From: JAVDCA01 sp035293985
GTDB lineage: Bacteria; Pseudomonadota; Alphaproteobacteria; Rhizobiales; Xanthobacteraceae
Length of the DNA stretch: 64,000 nucleotides
NCBI GenBank assembly: GCA_035293985.1
Contig: DATGLS010000048.1
Coordinates: 310,001-374,000 of the forward strand
Reading direction: 5' to 3'
The position numbers and the translations under genes were made by a program. Each line of letters starts with the position of its first letter. Position 1 is the stretch's first letter. Below the pieces are notes generated by a model, which did not search any database, was not told where the DNA came from, and saw only the letters and a list, made by a program, of their open reading frames with translations. Shown here piece by piece: positions 35,473 to 44,688 of the stretch.

Positions 35473-36356
35473 CGCAAGGCGCGCGGCGGCGGCGCGCCCG
35501 CGAGCCAATCCTGCGCCAGCACCTGGTTCGCCATCGCCATGTCGATATGCGGCAGGATCTCGATGTCGAATGCGAACTTCATCACGTCGTACTCGTAGCT
35601 GCAGTCCCTGGCGCGCGACTGCGGCAGAAGCCCCTTTTCGACGAGCTCGGCATAGCGCTTCGGGTCCGAGCCGTAGGCCATGCATTCCAGATTGAAGAAG
35701 CGCTCCTCCGGCTGTCCGTGATTGCTGGAGAACGCGGTCAGCGGAATGACCGTCTTGGGATTCTCCCGGAGGTTCTTGATGAAGGCACGGTAGGACCATG
35801 CGGCTCCCATGATCAGCCGCGGAGCGTCCGCTTGGAACTGCAGCATGATGTATGTCGCGAAATTGTCGGCCGCGTCTTCCTCATGGCCGAAGACCGGAAC
35901 GTCATAGACGTCGAAGACGAGATGCCCGAATTCGTGCGCGAATGCGAAGAACATCTGGCCCACGAGGGCGTCGGTCTGTGTCGGCTCATCGACGCCATGC
36001 GTCATCATCATCGGCAAGCGCTTCCAGAGGTCGTCCAGATATTCGTAGCAGACCGTCACGGTCGGCACGCCGTTGATGGGCTGATACCATGCGTTGGACA
36101 CGCCATCGCATCCGACCGTCCGTATCTTGACGTCCTGTGGCAGGCGGAACGGCTTGAGGATGGCGCTTATCTTCTCGAGCGACTGCCGCTCCATGAGTTG
36201 CTCATAAAGCGCCTCATGATCGGGATTCTTCGGCGGAACATATTCGATCTGTATCCGTCCAGTGGACATCTCGTCGGCAAGAGCGGCGCCCGGGCCGCTC
36301 GCGCCGAACGCGACGGCAACCAGCAGAGCTGCCACGCACGCACGCGTGGGTCTCAT
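35469..36356 (-). CDS. DUF4344 family secreted metallopeptidase
   Basis: 295 residues. Signal peptide to about residue 28 (AALLVAVAFGASGPGAALA). Zinc-peptidase motif FAHEFGHLVFDV near residue 139 (HExxH), followed by the downstream acidic site in GHEEDAADNFAT that would give the third ligand. Residues around CYEYLDDLW and RLIMGAAWSYRAF fit the family. A predicted periplasmic protease of unknown target. The stop codon lies within repeat element E. Confidence 0.85.
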   Translation of the reverse strand: MRPTRACVAALLVAVAFGASGPGAALADEMSTGRIQIEYVPPKNPDHEALYEQLMERQSLEKISAILKPFRLPQDVKIRTVGCDGVSNAWYQPINGVPTVTVCYEYLDDLWKRLPMMMTHGVDEPTQTDALVGQMFFAFAHEFGHLVFDVYDVPVFGHEEDAADNFATYIMLQFQADAPRLIMGAAWSYRAFIKNLRENPKTVIPLTAFSSNHGQPEERFFNLECMAYGSDPKRYAELVEKGLLPQSRARDCSYEYDVMKFAFDIEILPHIDMAMANQVLAQDWLAGAPPPRALR

Positions 36357-36420
36357 GACGGCCTCACCTCGATGTCTGGCGACCTGGTCGCGCGGACGCG
36401 CGTGACCGAACCCAGGATCG

Positions 36421-36452
36421 TGAATCAGGCGAGCGCGAGCTCGCCTGATTCA
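36421..36452. terminator. Perfect 14-base-pair hairpin, candidate transcript end of the repeat-protein gene
   Basis: Arms TGAATCAGGCGAGC and GCTCGCCTGATTCA around a GCGA loop, fully complementary. It lies 74 bases past the stop of the minus-strand gene 36526-36873 and before the DUF4344 gene. No T-run follows, so intrinsic termination is uncertain; it might instead be an mRNA-stabilising element. Confidence 0.4.
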
Positions 36453-36525
36453 TTTGCGACCCGCAATGCGGCCGGTGCCTGACGGCACCGCCCGCACGGC
36501 AGTGACCTTCACTTCACCTGTTCAC

Positions 36526-36873
36526 CTACTTGGGCTTGTTGTCGTCGCGCGCGTTGTTCGAGTCGTTGAGACGCGAATTCTTGGGATCCTGCTGGTCCTG
36601 GAGATTGCGCGCATTGGCCGGGTCGTTGAGGCGCGAGTTCTTAGGGTCCTGCGTGTCGTTGAGGTTACGCGCGTTGGCGGGGTCATTGAGGCGCGACTTG
36701 TTGGGGTCTTGCGTATCGTTGAGATTGCGCGCGTTGGCCGGGTCGTTGAGGTTGCGCGCGCCGGCGGGATCACGCGTGCCCGGCGCCTGGGCCATCGTGA
36801 CGGCCGGAAGCGCGCAGACGAGACCCAGCGTCATCGCCAAGGGGAGTGCCGATTTCAATCCGAAACGAGCCAT
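36526..36873 (-). CDS. Secreted Asn/Asp-rich tandem-repeat protein
   Basis: 115 residues. Sec signal peptide (LKSALPLAMTLGLVCALPAV, cut near residue 29), then an entirely polar repetitive mature part. Residues 41-110 are three and a half copies of a 20-residue unit, RLNDPANARNLNDTQDPKNS with variants. It ends in DDNKPK. Composition (Asn, Asp, Arg, Pro) predicts an unstructured, possibly ion-binding, periplasmic or secreted protein. No family recognised. Confidence 0.75.
   Translation of the reverse strand: MARFGLKSALPLAMTLGLVCALPAVTMAQAPGTRDPAGARNLNDPANARNLNDTQDPNKSRLNDPANARNLNDTQDPKNSRLNDPANARNLQDQQDPKNSRLNDSNNARDDNKPK
36544..36753. repeat. Tandem 60-base coding repeats
   Basis: Three and a half 60-base units inside the gene 36526-36873, recognisable by recurring GGGTCGTTGAG or GGTCATTGAGGCGCG and GTCTTGCG or GTCCTGCGT blocks. 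Units differ mainly at silent or conservative positions, so the repeat has been kept by selection on the protein. Confidence 0.8.
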
Positions 36874-37214
36874 TTTAGAACTCCGATTTGTGGGGTGTCT
36901 GCAGCAGGGTCCTCGCCTCCCGTCGGCCCAATGCTACCTTGCTACATGCCGTGCTGCGACATGCATCGGAAGGATTTCGCTTGCGCGTCCCTGCTCAGAT
37001 CGTCGTTCCCGTGCGATCGCCAACGGGACATCGCGGGTCTCGATAGGGCGCGATTGCTGAACGTAGGCAGAAGTCAACGCGCCACATTGCCACTGGTTCA
37101 CCCGTTGGGGTGATCACAAACACGTGCGCGCCCCGACCTCGGACGCCAGCGGCCGCCGTCGCCCGGCATACAGGACGGTCGAAGATGCATTGTGAGGTTG
37201 CGCGATGGAACGCA
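36874..37214. other. Intergenic region without a supportable gene
   Basis: Holds the 5' leader of the repeat-protein gene. The minus-strand frame at 36995-37336 (113 codons) lacks a ribosome site and overlaps the end of the aminotransferase gene, so I do not accept it. Confidence 0.5.
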
Positions 37215-38363
37215 TCAGGACATCGCTCTGCGCAATACTGTGACGAACCGATCGACATCGGCCTCATCATTATAGACGTGCGGGCTGATGCGCAGACGGC
37301 CGAGCCGCGGCGCAGCGTAGACATTTTCCGCCGCAAGCCGCGCGAGCAGCTGCGGCGGCATGCCGTTCGGAAAGCCCAAGCTCAAGATGTGCGGCGCCCG
37401 CACGCGTTGGTCCGGAATGGCAACGCCCGCGTCGCCGAGGCCCTCGGCCAGCTTTCCGGTGAGCATGGCGAGGCGCTCGACGATCGCTGCAGAACCCCAC
37501 TGCGCCACCATCTCCATGCCGATTGCCGCCATCTCCATGGAGATGAAATGGTCGCGCTCGCCCATGTCGAAGCGGCGCGCGTCGCCGACATAGTTCGTGT
37601 CGGTGAAGTACACCGCCTGCTCGGCCCGCACGGCGCGGCGGCCGTAGCTCGTCTGCTCGAGCGGAACGCCGCCCTGGTGGCGTTTGGCGACATAGAGGAA
37701 CGCGCGGCCGTACGGGCCGACCAGCCACTTGTAGGTCGGGAACGCGACGAAGTCCGGATCGAGCTTTTGCACGTCGACGTCGAGCACGCCGACGCTGTGA
37801 GTGGCGTCGACCAGGAGCGCCGCCCCCCGCGCCCGCAGCGCCGGCGCCACGCGATGCAGATCGACAACCCCGCCGTCGCACCAGTGCACCGACGAGATCG
37901 AGGCGATCGCGATCGGCGCCGCGCCCGGCCGCTCGATCGCCTCCAGCACGGCGGCCGTCCAATCGCCATCATCGCCGCGGCGAACGGCCTCGACCGTGTA
38001 GCCGCCCTCACCGGCCCGCGACATCCATTCCAGCACCGCAGAGGAATGATCGTCCTCCAGCACCAGCACGCGCGCGCCAGCCGGGACTGCAAATGACTTC
38101 GCCGCCGTCGCGACGCCGTATCCAACCGACGAGGTGAGCGCCACATCGTCCGGCGCCGCGTTGATCAACGCCGCCGCAGCTTCGCGCGTGCGCTCGTGCT
38201 GATGCTGCGCGAACTCGTTGTCGATCAGCCACGGCCGCCCCTTGCGCCCGACCGCGGCGCGCCCGGCTTCGAGCGTCGCCAGGGGCAGCGGGCTGTACGA
38301 GGCGGCGCTGAGGTAGCAGACGTCGGGCGGAATATCGAAGAGCGCGCGCTGGGAGGGGAGCAT
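37215..38363 (-). CDS. PLP-dependent class V aminotransferase-family enzyme
   Basis: 382 residues from MLPSQRALFDIPPDVCYLS, selected because AAGGATC lies upstream; the longer frame would cross the operator palindrome at 38444-38459. PLP features: LLVDATHSVGVLDVDV (Asp pairing with the pyridine N) and the Schiff-base Lys in FPTYKWLVGPYGRA. It resembles cysteine desulfurase/isopenicillin-N-epimerase-like enzymes; the substrate is unknown. Divergent from a TTT binding protein, with an operator between, so the ligand of that receptor may be related. Confidence 0.88.
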   Translation of the reverse strand: MLPSQRALFDIPPDVCYLSAASYSPLPLATLEAGRAAVGRKGRPWLIDNEFAQHQHERTREAAAALINAAPDDVALTSSVGYGVATAAKSFAVPAGARVLVLEDDHSSAVLEWMSRAGEGGYTVEAVRRGDDGDWTAAVLEAIERPGAAPIAIASISSVHWCDGGVVDLHRVAPALRARGAALLVDATHSVGVLDVDVQKLDPDFVAFPTYKWLVGPYGRAFLYVAKRHQGGVPLEQTSYGRRAVRAEQAVYFTDTNYVGDARRFDMGERDHFISMEMAAIGMEMVAQWGSAAIVERLAMLTGKLAEGLGDAGVAIPDQRVRAPHILSLGFPNGMPPQLLARLAAENVYAAPRLGRLRISPHVYNDEADVDRFVTVLRRAMS

Positions 38364-38443
38364 TCGGTGATCCTTTGCGGGGAGCGTAGTCTCGTTGACG
38401 GGAAATGACCGGGACGATCTGGCGCTTTGAAGTATAGTGCGAT

Positions 38444-38459
38444 TCACCCAAATGGGTGA
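38444..38459. promoter_or_regulatory. Operator palindrome TCACCCA-AA-TGGGTGA
   Basis: Perfect 7-base arms with a 2-base spacer in the middle of the 166-base divergent promoter between the aminotransferase (start 38363) and the TTT receptor gene (start 38530). Same spacing as the RutR-type sites at the left of the window but different arms, so a different regulator is expected; none is encoded nearby. Confidence 0.6.
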
Positions 38460-38529
38460 TTTCAGCGAATTCCGGTTCGCTCACAAGACTGCGCGTGATC
38501 CGCGCAAGCGGCGTAAGGGAGGAATCGCG

Positions 38530-39504
38530 ATGAGACTTCCCCGTCGACGATTTCTGCATCTTGCGATGGCCGCGGCAGCGCTGCCGTCGGCGCCGCAGAT
38601 TGCCCGCGCGCAAGCCTATCCGACGCGGCCGGTGCACATGGTCGTGGGCTTTCCGGCCGGCAACGCCTCCGACATCATCGCGCGCCTCACGGCGCAATCG
38701 CTGTCGGATCGGCTCGGGCAGCAGTTCGTCATCGAGAACCGGCCCGGTGCCAGCGGCAGCATCGGCACCGAAGCCGTCGCCAAGGCCCCGCCGGATGGTT
38801 ACACGCTGCTCGCGGAGGTCGTGACCGGGAATGTGATCAACATGGTGATCTACCCGAACCAGAAATACAATTTCATCCGCGACATCGCGCCGGTCGCGAC
38901 CGTCGGGGTCGGTGCCTACGTCATGGTAATTAATCCATCGATTCCAGCCAGGACGGTCCCGGAGTTCATCGCTTACGCGAAGGCCCATCCGGGCAAGATC
39001 AACATGGCCTCGGCCGGCAATGCCGGCCCGACCCATCTCTTCGGCGCGCTGTTCATGACGATGACCGGCGTCAAGCTGGTCCACGTCCCCTATCGCGGCA
39101 GCTTCATCCCCGATCTTCTCGGCGGACAGGTGCAGGTGGTCTTTGGTCCGATATCTCAGCTGCTCGAGCATGTACGAGCCGGCAAGCTGCGCGCGCTGGC
39201 GGTCACCACCAAGGCACGCCAGGCGACGCTGCCGGACGTCCCGACGATCGGCGAATTCGTGCCGGGCTACGACGCGAGCGTCTTCTATGGCGTTGGAGCG
39301 CCGCGGAATACGCCGGCAGACATCATCGACAAGCTGAATCGAGAGGTCAGCTCCGCCATCGTCGATCCCAAGATGAAAGCGCGGCTTGCAGCTTTGGGGG
39401 CGACGCCGTTCGCGAGCTCGCCTGCGGAGTTCGCCAAGGTCATCGCCGAGGAAACCGAGAAGTGGGGCAAGCTGGTGCGCGCGGCCGATATAAAGCCGGA
39501 TTAG
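38530..39504 (+). CDS. TTT-type (Bug/TctC) solute-binding protein
   Basis: 324 residues from MRLPRRRFLHLAMAAAALPS, with a twin-arginine-like signal (RRRFLHLAMA). AGGGAGGAATCGCG precedes the ATG. Family features: YPTRPVHMVVGFPAGNASDIIAR and VIENRPGASGSIGTEAV. The fifth orphan TTT receptor in the window. Ends 13 bases from the convergent hydantoinase gene, so the two may share a substrate class (inference). Confidence 0.9.
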   Translation: MRLPRRRFLHLAMAAAALPSAPQIARAQAYPTRPVHMVVGFPAGNASDIIARLTAQSLSDRLGQQFVIENRPGASGSIGTEAVAKAPPDGYTLLAEVVTGNVINMVIYPNQKYNFIRDIAPVATVGVGAYVMVINPSIPARTVPEFIAYAKAHPGKINMASAGNAGPTHLFGALFMTMTGVKLVHVPYRGSFIPDLLGGQVQVVFGPISQLLEHVRAGKLRALAVTTKARQATLPDVPTIGEFVPGYDASVFYGVGAPRNTPADIIDKLNREVSSAIVDPKMKARLAALGATPFASSPAEFAKVIAEETEKWGKLVRAADIKPD

Positions 39505-39517
39505 CAATCCGCCCCCA

Positions 39518-41653
39518 TCAATCGACCCGCACGAGACGGCCCGAAGCCCCCTCGCCTGCCGCGTCCTGGGCTCGCCCGAGCTCCATCACGATATTTCCGG
39601 ATGCGTCGCGCCGCGCCCGCGCGCCGTCGGGAATCAGAAGAGTGGAGGAAGCATCCTCGACCACGATCGGCCCGATCAGTTCCTGGCCGATTTCGAGTGC
39701 ATCCCGGGCGATGACTTTCAACCGACGCCACGCGACGGTGCTGGCATCGAAGACATCGCGGCTGCCAAGGCCGATGCTCCACGCGGCCCGCGCACTCGTC
39801 AGCTTGAGCGGCCGATCGATTGCCTTCTCGATCGCGGCGAGCCGCAGGTTGATGAGCTCGACCTCGTCGACTGGCGGCACATGCGCGAAGATGCGGGCGT
39901 AGCCCGCCTTGAATTCGGCGACGATGCGGGCGGGCGTGTTCGCGTCGAACGGCCCCGGCGGCAGCCGCGTGACGATCTCGAACCCCTGCCCGACGAAGCG
40001 GATGTCGGCGACGCGCTCGAACGTGAAGGCACCATCGTCGCCGAGCGTCTCGCGCATCACCTTCGCGGCGTCCGCTTCGAGGGCTGCAAAGGCCGCCTCC
40101 AGCTCGTCCACGCCGATGTCGCGCAGCTGGCGCGCGATGCTGCGCACGCGGTCGATGCGGGCGGGCGCGATCAGCAGCCCCACCGCCGAGGCGACGCCGG
40201 CGCCGGGCGGACAGATCATGCGATTGATGCCGAGCCGGCGCGCCACGTCGCAGCCGTGCAGCGGCCCCCCGCCTCCCGTCACCAGCAGCGCGAACTTCTC
40301 GACGTCGTGGCCGCCTTCCGCGATATGCACGCGCGCGGCGGAAGCCATGTTCTCGTTGACGACCGCGACGACGCCGTCGGCCACGCGCTCGGTTGGCATT
40401 TGTAGCGGGCCCGCGAGCGGCTCGACCGATCGAATCGCGGCGTCACGGTTGAGCTTCATGGTGCCGCCCGCGAACGTCTCGGCATCGAGGTGCCCGACGA
40501 TCAGGTTGGCATCCGTGACGGTCAGCCGCTCGCCGCCGCGCCGATAGCAGGCGGGTCCGGGCTGCGCCCCGGCGCTGCGCGGGCCGACCTTGAGCAGGTT
40601 GAGACTGTCGAGATGCGCGATGCTGCCGCCTCCTGCCCCGATCTCGATCAATTGCACCGTCGAGATATTGATCGGCATGCCGCTGCCCGGCGCAAAACGG
40701 CGCTCGCGGCCGGCCTCGAACTGATAGGCGATCAGCGGTTGATTGTTCTCGACGATGCTGAGCTTGGCGGTGGTGCCGCCCATGTCGAAGGCGAGCACGT
40801 TGGCGACGCCCGAGCGCTTGCCGAAATAGGCGCCCGCGATCGCGCCGGCGGCGGGTCCGGACTCGAGCAGCTGGACCGGGAAACGCCGCGCCTCGCCGGC
40901 GTGGGTGAAACCGCCGTTCGACAGCATCATCAGCAGCGGCGCCCCGATGCCGAGCGCTGTGAGCTGCGCCTCCAGGCTGGCGAGATAGCGGTCCGCCATG
41001 GGGCGCACGAAAGCGTTGGCGGCCGTCGTGGACGTCCGCTCGAACTCGCGGATTTGCGATGCCACCTCGCTCGAGATCGAGACGTAGAGCTCGGGGAAAT
41101 GCTGCTCCAGGAGATCGCGCGCGCGACGCTCGTGCGCCGGGTTGGCATAGGCGTGCAGAAAGACGACCGCGACGGACGCGACGCCTTGCGTCGCCAAGGC
41201 GCGGCCCGCCGCGAGGACGCTATCCTCGTCGAGCGGCGCATCCTCTGTGCCGTCGGCACGCACGCGCTCGGCGACCTCGAGACGGAGCTCGCGGGGGATC
41301 AGCGGCTGCGGAATTTCGATGAACAAGTCGTAGAGGTCGTATTTGAACTCGCGCCGCATCTCCAACGTATCGCGAAAACCCGCCGTCGTGATGAGGCCCG
41401 TTTTGGCGCCACGCCGCTCGATCAGCGCATTGGCGAAGAGCGTCGTGGCATGAACCACCCGGGCGATCTGGCGCGGCGCGATGCCCTCGCGCCCGAGCAG
41501 GATCTCGAGGCCGCGGATCGCGCCTTCGGTCGGCTCGTGCGGCGTCGTCAGCTCCTTGTGGGCGAGGACGAGACCGTCGTTCTGGCGGTAGAGCACGATG
41601 TCGGTGAAAGTCCCGCCGATGTCGATGCCGAGCGACAGATGGTCCGCGCTCAT
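39518..41653 (-). CDS. Hydantoinase/oxoprolinase family protein, subunit A
   Basis: 711 residues from ATG at 41653 (MSADHLSLGIDIGGTFTDIV). Hydantoinase A/acetone-carboxylase beta fold: ATPase-type N-terminal motif GIDIGGTFTDIVLY, then LAFDMGGTTAKLSIVE near residue 285 and GGGGPLHGCDVARRLG near 460. ATP-dependent ring opening or carboxylation of a cyclic amide or ketone. Start overlaps the subunit B stop by four bases (ATGA). The substrate (N-methylhydantoin, 5-oxoproline or other) is not defined by sequence. Confidence 0.92.
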   Translation of the reverse strand: MSADHLSLGIDIGGTFTDIVLYRQNDGLVLAHKELTTPHEPTEGAIRGLEILLGREGIAPRQIARVVHATTLFANALIERRGAKTGLITTAGFRDTLEMRREFKYDLYDLFIEIPQPLIPRELRLEVAERVRADGTEDAPLDEDSVLAAGRALATQGVASVAVVFLHAYANPAHERRARDLLEQHFPELYVSISSEVASQIREFERTSTTAANAFVRPMADRYLASLEAQLTALGIGAPLLMMLSNGGFTHAGEARRFPVQLLESGPAAGAIAGAYFGKRSGVANVLAFDMGGTTAKLSIVENNQPLIAYQFEAGRERRFAPGSGMPINISTVQLIEIGAGGGSIAHLDSLNLLKVGPRSAGAQPGPACYRRGGERLTVTDANLIVGHLDAETFAGGTMKLNRDAAIRSVEPLAGPLQMPTERVADGVVAVVNENMASAARVHIAEGGHDVEKFALLVTGGGGPLHGCDVARRLGINRMICPPGAGVASAVGLLIAPARIDRVRSIARQLRDIGVDELEAAFAALEADAAKVMRETLGDDGAFTFERVADIRFVGQGFEIVTRLPPGPFDANTPARIVAEFKAGYARIFAHVPPVDEVELINLRLAAIEKAIDRPLKLTSARAAWSIGLGSRDVFDASTVAWRRLKVIARDALEIGQELIGPIVVEDASSTLLIPDGARARRDASGNIVMELGRAQDAAGEGASGRLVRVD

Positions 41654-43248
41654 GACACATATCCGGCGACGCGGTCCTGCTCGATGAGCTCGCGCGATCG
41701 CGCGTTGCGGTCGCCATATCCGCCTCCGCCGGGCGTCCTCAGCAGGATTTTCGTCCCCGGCTCGATGACATGGCGCGCCTTTGGATCGACCGGTTTTCCG
41801 TCGAACAGCACCTCGCCGGGCGCACCCGGCAGGCCGCCGCCGATGCCGGGAGCCGCGGTCTCCGGCTTCGTTCGCTCGGCCAGGAACGACACGGTCGCCG
41901 GCGTCGGGTTGAGGTTTTCGAGCAGCAGCTCCTGTCCGGCGCCGCCGCGAAAGGCGCCGTTCGCGTCGCCGAGCGAGCGCAGCCGGCGAAAATGCACCTT
42001 GAGCGGCGCCAGCTGCTCGATCACCTCGACGGGCGTCGACGACACGTTGCTCGGCCACGAGAGCACGTTGGTGCCGTCGGCCTGCGCGCTCGCCCCGTAG
42101 CCGCCGTTGAGGAAGAACATGTTCGCGAAGATGCGGCCGTCGGCGCGCGTGCCCGCCATGTTCATGCACCACAGCGGCGAGCCGACGCCGGCGATCACGC
42201 GCTGCGGCACCACGCCGGCGAGCGCGCTGATCACCATCGGGGGCAGGAAGTGGCCGATCAAGGCGCGCGCGCCGCCGGCTGCCGGCGGCCGCGAGTTGAG
42301 GATCGATCCGACCGGCGCGATGATCTCCAGCGGGGCCAGCGCGCCATCATTGTTGGGAACATCCGGGCACAGCACCGCTTTGATGCCGTAGGACGTGTAG
42401 GCGGTGGTGTACGCCAGGCACACGTTGATCGAGCGCGGCACCTGCGCGTCGGAACCGGAAAAATCCGCGACCATCCTGTCGCCCGCGACCGTGAGCGCGA
42501 GCTTGAGCCGGATCGGCGTCTCGAACCCGTCGCTGATCGCCTCTGCATGGTAGGTGCCGTCGGGCAGCGCGCGGATCGCCTTGCGCATCGCCGCCTCGCT
42601 GCGGCTGCGCAGCTCGTGCGACAGCTCCTCGAGGCTCTCCAGACCGCGCTCTTTCATGAGGCTGACGATATGACGTTCGATCAGGTTGAGCCCCGTGAAC
42701 TGGGCGTAGAGGTCACCCATCACCTGGTCCGGCACGCGGACGTTCTTGCGCAGGATGCGTTCGAGCGTGGCGTTCATCGCGCCGCGCTCCACCACCTTCA
42801 TGGGCGGAATTTGCAGCCCTTCCTCGAACACCTCGCGGGCGTCGGCCGAGCGCATGCGCCCGCCGATGTCGGGCGAATGCGCCACCGATCCCGCGAAGGC
42901 GACGAGGCGGCCATCGAGGTAGATCGGCTTCGCCACCGTGATGTCGGGCAGATGCCCGGTGCCGAGCCAGACGTCGTTGGTGATGAGGATGTCGCCCTCG
43001 TGCAGCTCTTGCGGCGGCCACTCCTGGAGAAATGCGCGAATCGTCCGCGGCGCCGTGCCGATGAAGGACGGGATGCTGTTGGTCGCCTGGGCGATCGAGC
43101 GCCCCTGCGCGTCGGTGATGACGCAGGCGAAGTCGTTCGACTCGCGAACGACCGTCGAGAAAGAGGTGCGCACCAGCGAGGCTGCCGCCTCATCGACGAT
43201 GGAGATGAGCCGCCGCCACAGCAGTTCCAGCGTTATGCCGTCGAGCAT
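41650..43248 (-). CDS. Hydantoinase/oxoprolinase family protein, subunit B
   Basis: 532 residues. Hydantoinase B domain over the whole length; characteristic segments are SFSTVVRESNDFACVITD, GDILITNDVWLGTGHLPDI and AGVGSPLWCMNMAG. Ends with the Gly-rich LLRTPGGGGYGDRNAR typical of the family. Forms a complex with subunit A, whose start overlaps its stop. A 14-base perfect palindrome lies 46 bases upstream. Confidence 0.93.
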   Translation of the reverse strand: MLDGITLELLWRRLISIVDEAAASLVRTSFSTVVRESNDFACVITDAQGRSIAQATNSIPSFIGTAPRTIRAFLQEWPPQELHEGDILITNDVWLGTGHLPDITVAKPIYLDGRLVAFAGSVAHSPDIGGRMRSADAREVFEEGLQIPPMKVVERGAMNATLERILRKNVRVPDQVMGDLYAQFTGLNLIERHIVSLMKERGLESLEELSHELRSRSEAAMRKAIRALPDGTYHAEAISDGFETPIRLKLALTVAGDRMVADFSGSDAQVPRSINVCLAYTTAYTSYGIKAVLCPDVPNNDGALAPLEIIAPVGSILNSRPPAAGGARALIGHFLPPMVISALAGVVPQRVIAGVGSPLWCMNMAGTRADGRIFANMFFLNGGYGASAQADGTNVLSWPSNVSSTPVEVIEQLAPLKVHFRRLRSLGDANGAFRGGAGQELLLENLNPTPATVSFLAERTKPETAAPGIGGGLPGAPGEVLFDGKPVDPKARHVIEPGTKILLRTPGGGGYGDRNARSRELIEQDRVAGYVS

Positions 43249-43293
43249 ATGTCCTCAGCACAGCGTGATCCCCGGATCCGAGATCGGAGTGCT

Positions 43294-43307
43294 GATCATG
43301 CATGATC
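43294..43307. promoter_or_regulatory. Perfect palindrome upstream of the hydantoinase genes, candidate operator
   Basis: GATCATGCATGATC is self-complementary over 14 bases, 46 bases before the subunit B start. No second copy was seen in the window, so this is only a candidate. Confidence 0.3.
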
Positions 43308-43370
43308 GCAGCGCGGCGCGAAATCGGCGAAATTCACGCCGGGCACAGCCCCTGGCGGCACGAAGCCGCG

Positions 43371-43655
43371 CTACATGTTCGCGAACAAGCGCTCGATCTT
43401 CTCGTCGATGATCGTGCGTCGATAGAGCGCGCGGCCGTCGGCCCCTCGCACGACCACCTCATCCGGAGGTTCCGGTCGCGCCGGCACGAGATCGCGAATC
43501 CCGTCCTCCCTCCAGTAGTTCAAGAGCGAACGACGGGCGGTCGCGACGATGTCCTCGGGTGGCGTGTCCGAGGCGATCGCGGCGGCGCGCCGGTCGAGAC
43601 AGATGCCGCGCGCGAACCAATTGAGCTCGATGACCAAATCGGAGGTGTTGTTCAT
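43371..43655 (-). CDS. Small hypothetical protein
   Basis: 94 residues beginning MNNTSDLVIELNWFARGICL and ending RRTIIDEKIERLFANM. Soluble, no signal peptide or membrane segment, balanced composition that looks coding. No family recognised. Upstream of the hydantoinase operon on the same strand with a 122-base gap. The ribosome site is weak, so the start is uncertain. Confidence 0.5.
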   Translation of the reverse strand: MNNTSDLVIELNWFARGICLDRRAAAIASDTPPEDIVATARRSLLNYWREDGIRDLVPARPEPPDEVVVRGADGRALYRRTIIDEKIERLFANM

Positions 43656-43854
43656 GCCGCAAACGATGGCGCCGGCATGGTTAATGACTGGTTAACGACG
43701 ATGCGCAGCCGCAATTCGCCGTCCGATGTGCCGTGTCCGTGGCCCGATATGACGGATGGAGTTCTCCACGACGGGTCACATGGCGATTCGGAGCCCAGTT
43801 GCGCCCGCGTGGACCCGAGCTAGTGTCCGGACCCGTGACCCGAGTACGCGAGCC

Positions 43855-44688
43855 ATGAATCCCGCCGGCAAAACCATCCTCATCACCGGGTCGACCGATG
43901 GCGTCGGACGCGTCGTTGCGCTCCGGCTCGGCGCGGCGGGCGCAAACGTGCTGGTGCACGGCCGCGATCGCCAGCGCGGCGAGGACGTCGTCGCGCAGAT
44001 CGACCGCGCCGGCGGCAGCGCCGCTCTCCATACCGCCGACCTCTCCTCGCTCGACGCCGTGCGCAAGCTTGCGGAGGCCGTGCGCGCCGAGCATGGCCGG
44101 CTCGACGTCCTGGTGAACAATGCCGGCATCGGGACGGCCTCGGAAGGCCGCCAGCGCCGCGAAAGCCGTGATGGATACGAGCTGCGCTTCGCGGTCAATT
44201 ACCTCGCGGGTTTCCTCCTCACCCGTCTCCTGCTTCCGCTCATCCGTGCGAGCACGCCCGCGCGCATCGTCAATGTCGCGTCGCTCGGCCAGCATCCGAT
44301 CGATTTCGACGACGTGATGCTGACCCGCGGCTATGACGGCGGGCGCGCTTACGCGCAAAGCAAGCTGGCGCAGATCATGTTCACGTTCGATCTCGCGCGC
44401 GAACTGGCGGGGACTGGCGTCACCGTGAACTGCCTGCATCCCGCGACCTACATGGATACCACGATGGTCCGCGCCAGCGGCATCTCGCCTGTCAGCACCG
44501 TCGCGGAGGGCGCGGACGCGATCCTCGACCTCGCGATATCCGACGGGCTTGAAGGAAAGACCGGCCTCTTTTTCGACCGCCAGCGGGTTTCGCGCGCCAA
44601 CGCGCAGGCCTACGACGAGGCGGCACGGAAACGCTTGCGCGAGCTCAGCTATCGTCTGACCGGGTTGGCGGCTGCAGACGCAAGGTAG
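43855..44688 (+). CDS. Short-chain dehydrogenase/reductase
   Basis: 277 residues from MNPAGKTILITGSTDGVGRV; an earlier in-frame ATG gives a non-homologous Ser/Arg-rich extension. Cofactor motif TGSTDGVG (14-21), NNAG near 87, catalytic Ser in NVASLGQHP near 140 and the YxxxK motif in AYAQSKLAQ near 165. Resembles retinol-dehydrogenase-like SDRs with NAD(P). Stands alone; the substrate is unknown. Confidence 0.9.
   Translation: MNPAGKTILITGSTDGVGRVVALRLGAAGANVLVHGRDRQRGEDVVAQIDRAGGSAALHTADLSSLDAVRKLAEAVRAEHGRLDVLVNNAGIGTASEGRQRRESRDGYELRFAVNYLAGFLLTRLLLPLIRASTPARIVNVASLGQHPIDFDDVMLTRGYDGGRAYAQSKLAQIMFTFDLARELAGTGVTVNCLHPATYMDTTMVRASGISPVSTVAEGADAILDLAISDGLEGKTGLFFDRQRVSRANAQAYDEAARKRLRELSYRLTGLAAADAR

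Noticed and set aside
36995..37336. A 113-codon minus-strand frame upstream of the repeat-protein gene
   Set aside because: No ribosome site, overlaps the aminotransferase end, and composition is not convincing.
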